Assembly: GCA_030248295.1 (NCBI GenBank)
Contig: JASANH010001374.1
Span: 558,001-622,000, forward strand
From: Mesodorylaimus sp. YZB2_4
Lineage: Eukaryota > Nematoda > Enoplea > Dorylaimida > Dorylaimidae
Direction of reading: 5' to 3'
Length of the DNA stretch: 64,000 nt
Shown piece after piece: positions 57,375-64,000 of the stretch. The translations under genes and the position numbers were made by a program. The first letter of the stretch is position 1. Each line of letters opens with the position of its first letter. Under the pieces are notes generated by a model, which was not told where the DNA came from, made no database searches, and worked only from the letters and a program-made list of their open reading frames with translations.

Positions 57375-57671
57375 TCAACTCCCGGATGATATGGGGACGC
57401 AATTGACGGTGCCTGGCGATAATTCAGTGCACATTTGTCCAATTGGACACGCTCCCCCGAACTCCCACTTGCCGCCGTGCGCACAGGCCAGATAGGATGG
57501 GTGGTTCCAGCAGATTTTGTAGCCAATGTCCAGAATCTCTTCTCGATGACTTCTGCCCACCAGCAGACTGCATCCCAGGGTGGAAGAGTTGGACGCGACT
57601 TGTGGACGGGCTGCTGCGCCAATGAGAGCATAGGAGAGGACGACAATCGGGAATGCTGGTCGTGGGGCCAT
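57375..57671 (-). CDS. Small secreted cysteine-rich protein, CWNHP family, member 1
   Basis: 98 residues in one frame. Residues 1-21 are a signal peptide (PIVVLSYALIGAAA). The mature part has GCSLLVG, KICWNHPSYLACAHGGKWEF, ACPIGQMC and NCVP. Six cysteines align with those of member 2, 600 bases upstream on the same strand. The block C-x8-C-x5-C with a central GKW loosely resembles chitin-binding CBM19-like repeats (C..G.W...C..GT.C). That is resemblance only; the function is unknown. Confidence 0.72.
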   Translation of the reverse strand: MAPRPAFPIVVLSYALIGAAARPQVASNSSTLGCSLLVGRSHREEILDIGYKICWNHPSYLACAHGGKWEFGGACPIGQMCTELSPGTVNCVPISSGS

Positions 57672-58275
57672 CGGGACCTGAAGCGAGATGTCGTGTCACA
57701 AAGGCACACCACAGGGTCACCGTCTTGCGTCAGTCCCAGTATGCAGTGCCATGTGTGGTAGGTCCTACACTGACCACGCAGTCCCAAAACACGCAACAAT
57801 TACCAGAAGTGCAAGTCAAGAACAGCGTCTTACCTGCGGTGAAAACCAGCGCTACGAGTCAAAGTCGGGCAGTGCACCTGCTGGTGACACAACAGCAGAG
57901 AGCACTGACAGAGGACACTAAGTGGACTGGAATCAAACGATGTCACACTTGACTGATCGTCAGCCCATTATAGTGCCCTTTTTCGAGATCCAGTTTCTGT
58001 TGCCCCAGGCTCGTCCTGTTCAATAATTACTTTGTACACCCGACCAGACCACGTTTTCTGGCCAGTCTGACTGGTGCTTGGAGAGGAAAGTAGGTCAGCT
58101 TGACAGCAGACATCTGGGATTACCTTAATAAAAAATCCACATGCACAAAAACTAAGCACGTCACTAAATTGCATAAAGCTAAGTATGTTGCACAAACAGG
58201 GAATATTTCGTCCAGGGGCAAGCCTCATTGCTTCATGCACTCGCATCAGTGTCAGGCCAGGGATGGTTCACTCGG

Positions 58276-58569
58276 TCACCACACCACTTCTTGCTCGGGC
58301 AGGCACTCGGTCGTGCAGCGTTGAATCTCCTTACACCTGGTGCCAGCAGGGCACAGCTCGGTCTTCCACTGGCCGTCGGGGGCACATTTCTGGAACTCGG
58401 GGTGGTTCCAGCACACTTGGCATCCGATGGGCAACTCGAGCAGACGCCACGCCGTCGTGCCAACGTACAGACTACACTGCGAGGGCGGACCCTTGAATTC
58501 CTGCTCCCGCGGGCGGGCGGTGCTTTCGCGCAGAATGCACAACGAAACGAGGATGAGAATAGCCAACAT
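58276..58569 (-). CDS. Small secreted cysteine-rich protein, CWNHP family, member 2
   Basis: 97 residues, starting MLAILILVSLCILRESTA (signal peptide). The mature protein has QCSLYVG, IGCQVCWNHPEFQKC, DGQWKTELCPAGTRC, and CTTECLP. It shares CWNHP, the following cysteine spacing, W, CP.G..C and C.P with member 1, and has two extra cysteines that could form one more bridge. It is expected to be extracellular. The two genes are tandem duplicates that have diverged widely outside the cysteine frame. Confidence 0.75.
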   Translation of the reverse strand: MLAILILVSLCILRESTARPREQEFKGPPSQCSLYVGTTAWRLLELPIGCQVCWNHPEFQKCAPDGQWKTELCPAGTRCKEIQRCTTECLPEQEVVW

Positions 58570-59280
58570 TGTCCTGTGAAAGAAGGGGCCAGGCCAGTCA
58601 TTAGCATGGAGGGCTGGTCAGGAGACTGTCTGGAAGACTCAGGGTGGGGACCCCATCCAGCAGTGACCTGCATTGTCTGCCAGTTCAAAGTTCAAATGTT
58701 TAAAAATTTTGCAGCTAGATGCCCCGCGAGGTACATCAGGGTTTCACTGACCTTTACATTAGCTGGAGCGGATCCAATGCCCACAGGTATGACCCCAAGT
58801 CAGCAGCGTGGAAATGAGTGCTTCCAAATGGATACACGTAACCCTATTTGGCACCACGTGGAGGGGCAACTTGAACAGGTTAGTATTGTGCCTGCGCCAA
58901 GGCACGCATCTGCTGCGTGGGTGGGGTTGAGAGTGACGGTACACCCTACCACCATCGATGTCTCCTGACACCCCAGCTTAGCAGCAGTATGTTTTCTGCA
59001 CTGACTCACCAACAAGGCTCAAGGTACTGTACAGTCCCCACTATGGCAGCACCCAGACACAGCACTTACTCAATTCACTCTGGATCAGAGAATTCTTCGA
59101 TATTCGACCACTTTGTTCAACAAACTGACTGGGTCGACCAGACTTCCATGCTGGTCCTTATAAACCCTCGGCTACGTGCCCATTGTCCACAGCAGCACCC
59201 TCAACAACTGTCTTTTATCCCGAACATATCATATTTAATATCATAGGCAAGAAATATGCAGCCCCTGGGGGCATTGTTTT
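58570..59280. other. Region upstream of CWNHP member 2
   Basis: No intact gene. A minus-strand stretch near 58780-58960 weakly resembles the cysteine-rich part of the CWNHP genes, with frame breaks. Confidence 0.35.
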
Positions 59281-59289
59281 CACACTGAG

Positions 59290-59525
59290 TACACTGGCCC
59301 AGATTCGAACTTGCTCGCTCGCCCACTCGAACTTCCCATCTCCATTTACGTCAGGCGTTTACTGTCGAGGGCGGTTTGGGAGAAGTCGTGTGACACCTCA
59401 CAAATTCTTGCATAAAAATAGATTTGCAAAGAATTTGTGTAGGAAAGGACTAACATCACGTACTTGCCCCAGTGCAACGCAGGTGCATCAACACCACATT
59501 GTCTTCGAATGCCCGTGGCTATTGT
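59290..59525 (+). mobile_element. Possible LINE/pol 3' fragment
   Basis: LAQIRTCSLAHSNFPSPF and, further on, HQHHIVFECPWLL resemble the C-terminal zinc-knuckle-like end of non-LTR element polyproteins (C..C....H..ECP). The match is weak and the conserved cysteines are incomplete. Confidence 0.35.
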
Positions 59526-59919
59526 AGGCGGACTGGGCAGAAACCACAGTTTTAGTCGGAATTCTCAGTAAAGACCAAAAAAACGTTCTGAGAGGCATAA
59601 GCTGGCTGCTGATTGATCGCACAATAGCAGAGAGAGAAACAGGAAAAAGTGTAGTGCACGGCTGACAAAAATGTGTATCCAATAGACAACTTACGATGAG
59701 ATGACTGACGCACATGCTCGTCAAAAATGGCCTCTCTACCTCCTGGTTCAAATCGCCTATAGATGTCGGCGTTTCTGCATCAGCGGCACTTCAAACTCCC
59801 ATCTCCTCATCCACACCATCAAAAACCAAGCGGCACCCCACCCCCCACCCACCCAAAAACCCCCCCAACACCCCCCATTCTTCGCTCATCAGCTACAAAA
59901 AATCGATCTCGTCTCATCC

Positions 59920-60170
59920 ATAGATGGTGTACAAACAGTGGACAGCCCGACTAGACCAGTTTCTGGGACTCTTCTAGATTTGGTTGTTCTCGGGGACCCA
60001 TTTCGACATAGTTCAACTGTGGTAGACCCTCCTATTCACACGCCAGACCGTTGTTCACTATCGGTAACCCTCGAAAGGTGGGTCCCCGCGGAAGCCGAAG
60101 GACCTTCGTTTGACATGGCAATTACAAAATGTTCATTGGGAACTGGTAAATCAGGAAATCTCTGCTGATT
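59920..60170 (+). mobile_element. LINE endonuclease-domain fragment
   Basis: SPTRPVSGTLLDLVVLGDPF, TVVDPPIHTPDRCSLSVTL matches the C-terminal end of an apurinic-type endonuclease domain of CR1/jockey-like LINEs (S.LDLVL..P, SDH.....). The catalytic His position (SDH) reads PDR, so it is inactive. Confidence 0.72.
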
Positions 60171-60189
60171 GCGCAGGGTTCTGCACGGG

Positions 60190-60265
60190 TATGAAAATCG
60201 TACCCTACCCGCACCCGCTGGACGACCTGTGTACCCATACCCATACCCGTACCCGGTTTTTCGAT
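60190..60265. repeat. ACCCGT/ACCCAT simple repeat, first block
   Basis: TACCCTACCCGCACCCGC, then CCCATACCCATACCCGTACC. It is the same repeat type as at 61765-61865. Confidence 0.8.
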
Positions 60266-60933
60266 GAATGTTCGAATGGAGTATCAAGACAGAAAACTAA
60301 TTAATTCATGAAAATAATTATAGAAAACCAGAGTTTGCAACAAAACTGGTTCAATTTTCATTCGAAAGTTTTCACTATCGCAAGACAAAAGACTTTCTTG
60401 AAGCAGTAATCTGACAGGGGAACATCGCCAACCGTTAAGTCGAACTTCGAGCAACCAAAAATTGTAATGTTTCCCAGGTGTAAAAGAAAGCTATCTGCAA
60501 AATGTTAGAGGCGTCTGGCCAATTGGTCAGTTGTGGTCAAAGTCCTTGAGCCAAATGCTTTAGCGCTAAACGTCTGAATAATGTCTATTTTGCGTAATTT
60601 ATTGGGTTTCTTGTTCCCTTGGAAATAAACGTCTCAATTTACAGTAAACTTAGAAGCCTGAAGCTGACAACAACATGGCAATCTAAAACTCTGAATGAAA
60701 CTGCATTCATGTCAGAGTAACGGAGTTGAAATCGACAAGGAGTGCCTTTTAAAATGTTTAGCTAAAGGTATTTGGGCAGTTATGGACAGTCAAGCAGGAA
60801 TGAGCAGCTGCTCTATGAAACCTCGATTCGTGACACTGGCACCAAACGCGCTAGTGAAGCTTACCTGGAGAGGTCAACAACAACTACTGTAGCTGTACTA
60901 CTACAAAACTAGCTAGTTTGTGTGCAGGAGCCA
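60266..60933. other. Spacer inside the LINE-fragment cluster
   Basis: AT-rich; no gene or repeat recognised. Confidence 0.4.
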
Positions 60934-61060
60934 GGGGCCAGTTTCACAATCAGCTGGGACATGTCCTAAAGTTAGGACGATCAAATCGCAATGATGTAAG
61001 ATAGGACTTACGGTGTCCTAATATTCAGGACATGTCCTAGGCGATTGTGAAACTGGCCCC
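60934..61060. mobile_element. 127-bp MITE with perfect 18-bp TIRs
   Basis: It begins GGGGCCAGTTTCACAATC and ends with the exact reverse complement. Inside, GGACATGTCCT occurs near each end. A second left end (CCAGTTTCACAATCATAGAT) starts immediately at 61058, so a broken second copy lies head-to-tail. Confidence 0.88.
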
Positions 61061-61429
61061 AGTTTCACAATCATAGATGAGACGTGTCTGATCGTGAGTC
61101 GCAGGACATGCCCTATCCTACATCAAACTACACCTGTCCTATCTAAGGACCCGCTGACCTAAGAGTGCAAGTGGCTTGGATCCTGCGAAGAGTCTGGGGT
61201 GCTGCACTGGTGCATATCTGTCATATACAAGTGGACTCCTAGCGCCACACCCTCATTTTCCCTCAGCCCCCTCAGACAGGTAATCAAGAAGTCAGTCAGC
61301 CAGTCGTGTCGACTCATGTGGCACCCACCTCTAGGGGTCTTGACGTCCTTCACGGATGGCGCCTTAGCGGCTTTTCGATATAAACCAGGCTCATTTTTGC
61401 AGTAAACAACCATTTTCAAATCTCAAAAA

Positions 61430-61655
61430 CGTGTGAATATCCATATCTTTTTATCAATATCTTGGTTGTGGAAAGATATAATATATTACCTGTTTTCTTT
61501 GAGAATACACGCCCTTCACGTGCCGCGTGTACATTCCAAAAAAACAGATAGTAGATATGGATATCCCAAAAGATACGGATATGGATATGGATACGATTTC
61601 GATATCGATATGCCAAATGATATCAATATCGATTACATATAGATGTGGATATTGA
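61430..61655. repeat. GGATAT/GATATC simple-repeat tract
   Basis: ATACGGATATGGATATGGAT and many GATATC/ATCGATAT words, palindrome-rich. Confidence 0.7.
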
Positions 61656-61764
61656 TATCAACAGTGGTCAACTAGCCTCAAAAAAGCAGACATCAGAACT
61701 GTTCCCCTAAAAGCAGTCACAAGCTGCATAAGATTCAAATTTGCAGCGCTGTTAAAAAAAATAC

Positions 61765-61865
61765 AAGAACGAATACCCGTACCCGTCGCCTCTTACCCAA
61801 ACCCGTACCCATACCCGCCGGGTACGGGTGGGTACGGGTATGGGTACGGGTATGGGTACCCATGC
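61765..61865. repeat. Palindromic ACCCGT / GGGTAC array
   Basis: A run of ACCCGTACCC units is followed directly by its reverse complement (GGGTACGGGTATGGGTACGG), joined at CCCGCCGGG. It would fold into a long hairpin. Confidence 0.85.
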
Positions 61866-61949
61866 AGGACTCTGGATGTGCGTGCTGATTTGGTTCAATC
61901 TGCGCCTACAGCTGACACAGCATGTGATCAGCATGTGAATTATTGGCAC

Positions 61950-62755
61950 GAATTATGAATATGGTGTAATTTTTGACGTAAAGAAAGCATTTGACAAGGC
62001 TTCCAACCAACAACTTCTTCGAACGTTAGAGACTAAACAAAAATTACCGCGTAAGCTGTTGGCTTGGATCGCGTCATTCCTAACTAGTCGTCGTCAATTC
62101 AATTCAGTGGACGAATGCGCCTCACCAATGGCCCCTGTCGTCTCAGCAATACCGCAAGACTCCCGGCTGGCTTCAATTCCATTTACAGCATTTATCAATC
62201 CTATCCTCGTAGATTTCACAAAAGAAATTCCAAACTTTCTCCTTCAGGCCCATGCGGACGATCTGGCACTGCTCGGCCTGTGCTAAAAAAATAATACCCT
62301 CTGCTGTGATTTCCGCCATTTGGGCCCCGATACAAAAGAAATCAGTCATAGATCTGGAAAAAGTTAAAAAATGTGCAGTTTGCTGCGTACAGAACCAATG
62401 GCATGTTGACTATGACGCCTCTCTGGCTACCCTAAATTTGCCTCGTTTGGAAAATCGTAGAAATCAACTGAAGCTAATGCGTTTCTACCGGATTTATCAT
62501 TGGCTGACTGCCTATCCGTCACATCAACGGCTAATCCACGCCGACATTCCCGGTCGCAGGTTCATTGAACGCACAACGGCTCCTCACCATCTCGAAATAC
62601 CCGCTGGAAGAACTGCACCTTCCTCGCAAGCATTCGAAGTCTCGGCCATAAAACTGTGTAATGATCTGCTGTATGACATAGTGAATAGTCAATATGACAA
62701 TTTTAAACGATTCGTTGCAATCCTTGTTTTAATTGACAGTGACTTTTAAACTTTT
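61950..62755 (+). mobile_element. LINE reverse-transcriptase remnant with internal deletion
   Basis: GVIFDVKKAFDKASNQQLLR (RT block A, catalytic Asp), KLLAWIASFLTSRRQF, then the palm motif as AHADDLALLG in place of (Y/F)ADD at about 62250-62275. The frame breaks there, and from 62290 the thumb and tail resume (DLEKVKKCAVCCVQNQWHVD, LNLPRLENRRNQLKLMRFYR). Residues between the palm and thumb are missing. It is dead. Confidence 0.88.
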
Positions 62756-64000
62756 ATTTACTTTATTTTTTGTGCTGCGCACTTGCGTAACCAGTTTTCT
62801 TGGGAATATGCCTACCCGCCACGTTGCCGCATAGGCCACTTGTACATTACCAATAAAAACAGATAGTGGATAACTTCCGGGTTTGTTTTTGGCTGCAGAA
62901 ATACACAGATTCAGATGCTGGCCTCAGCATGGCAGCGCATGATCAGCAGCATCCAAAGAATACCACTTGATTCCAGTACTCAATGGGCGTTAGTACAACA
63001 AATCGTTGCACAAAACTGGCACTTCTATGATGCTGTATAAGATTTTTGTGCCAGGCCTTTTCTGTTATCTCGGTTGCAGGTTGTACTAGCAATCCCAGAA
63101 GCTCGCGTTAGACCCCCTCCCTCAGCTCGTGAGTGTGTGACTATCAGTTGACTGCTTCAGTTTGTGACTGCCTTCGATCAAAATTCTGTGAAGCAAGCCC
63201 AACAGACGAACACCGTATGAATACAACTGCTGTTTCTCCGCCCAGCTGATAAGCACCAAGTCACTGCTTTAGGGCAGAATTATACAAGTCATCACTGATT
63301 ACTAGGTTAACAAAACAAAAATCTCGAATGATTTGAATGAAAAGAGGCACAGAATGAGCGTTCAAAGGAGCACTAAAACTTAAATCTTGCGCGGGAATTG
63401 AACCCACACCACGAGTACCAACGGCACAGCGATGGTGGATGAAGGTGAAATGGCTATGCGTGAAAGTGATCTGAGAGAAGATGGTTCGAGTCTCACTCAA
63501 AATTCAACTTTTTGTATTTTAAACTAGTCATAGCTTGTCGTTTTCCTGTCCAATTCATTTTGAGTGTCCTTCAGTCGTTCCTCATTGGCATAGCCTGGCA
63601 TACGCGTACTGCCGCTGTGGGATCTCACTTTTCTCAATCCGTTCCACAGCACAATCCTCGCTGGCCAAGGGGCTCCCTCGATCATGGACTGCTCTACAAA
63701 GTAGCATGCGCTTCAGAGCAACAGTGTTTTCAGATTTTCAACAGCAGTGTCCGCCTTGAATAGAAGAAGAGATGGGAGAGGATACGGAGACCGTGGGAGG
63801 CAGGCATCGGAACATCAACCCGAACCACAACCACATGAGCTATGCATTGTAATAGATTCTACAGCACATGAAGAATAAGGGGAACTCGCCAGGGGACTAT
63901 TAATCCATTTTGTGCACCCTGTGGAGCATAGTCGGACCAGATCTCGTTACAAACATCGGACACACAGGTCACAATAGAAAACGAATACCTGATGTAGACA
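62756..64000. other. Right end of window, no gene seen
   Basis: A tRNA-like B box in reverse (GAATTGAACCC at 63390) is present without a foldable tRNA. No coding exon is supported. Confidence 0.4.

Noticed and set aside
63386..63450. tRNA gene on the minus strand
   Set aside because: Only a B-box-like GGTTCAATTCCCGC is present; the arms do not fold.

Overview
This window is eukaryotic nuclear DNA from a bilaterian animal. Its genes are split by many GT-AG introns, several acceptors are short TTTTAG or TTTCAG sites, and the gene families are animal ones. The exact clade cannot be fixed from sequence alone. A degenerin/ENaC channel, an allatostatin-C-like neuropeptide precursor, a TTAGGC-type repeat and many AATTTCCCGC words lean weakly towards an ecdysozoan or nematoid invertebrate. 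I joined exons by eye, using splice sites, reading phase and family resemblance.

Layout, left to right. 0.1-1.3 kb (+): two-exon secreted peptide precursor. 2.2-5.4 kb (-): ten-exon DEG/ENaC channel subunit. 6.9-16.0 kb (-): a signal peptide, a C-type-lectin-like domain and a Ser/Thr-rich mucin exon of about 5.3 kb, followed on the same strand by adhesion-type (class B2) seven-transmembrane exons. This is probably one very large receptor gene; two in-frame stop codons interrupt it. 16.9-21.7 kb (+): a complete 12-exon PCID2 (TREX-2/PCI) gene, divergent from the receptor. 22.3 kb: a p97/VCP exon fragment. 23.2-26.2 kb: a decayed mariner transposase split by a 2.1 kb minisatellite. 26.75-27.1 kb: a second minisatellite. 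28.5-30.1 and 33.6-36.5 kb (+): tandem nucleoredoxin-like genes, separated by a 1.4 kb inverted-repeat structure and a LINE fragment. 37.2-48.8 kb (+): an 18-exon DSTYK (dusty kinase) gene; intron 6 holds a hAT-like element nested in a SINE. 51.0-52.2 kb (-): intronless rhodopsin-like GPCR. 57.0 kb (-): one unidentified exon. 57.4-58.6 kb (-): two related small secreted cysteine-rich proteins. 59.3-62.8 kb (+): pieces of a dead LINE mixed with simple repeats and a MITE.

The genes do not form a pathway. Most are unrelated neighbours: ion channel, surface receptors, mRNA export, redox and kinase. About half of the window is intron or intergenic DNA rich in small repeats: tRNA-derived SINEs, several MITE families, hairpin-headed repeats, and GATC-rich and poly-G/poly-C tracts. 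The observations most worth following are the lectin-mucin-7TM receptor, the minisatellite that appears to have grown out of mariner coding DNA, the clean transposon-in-SINE insertion, the telomere-like array inside a MITE, and the paired CWNHP secreted proteins.
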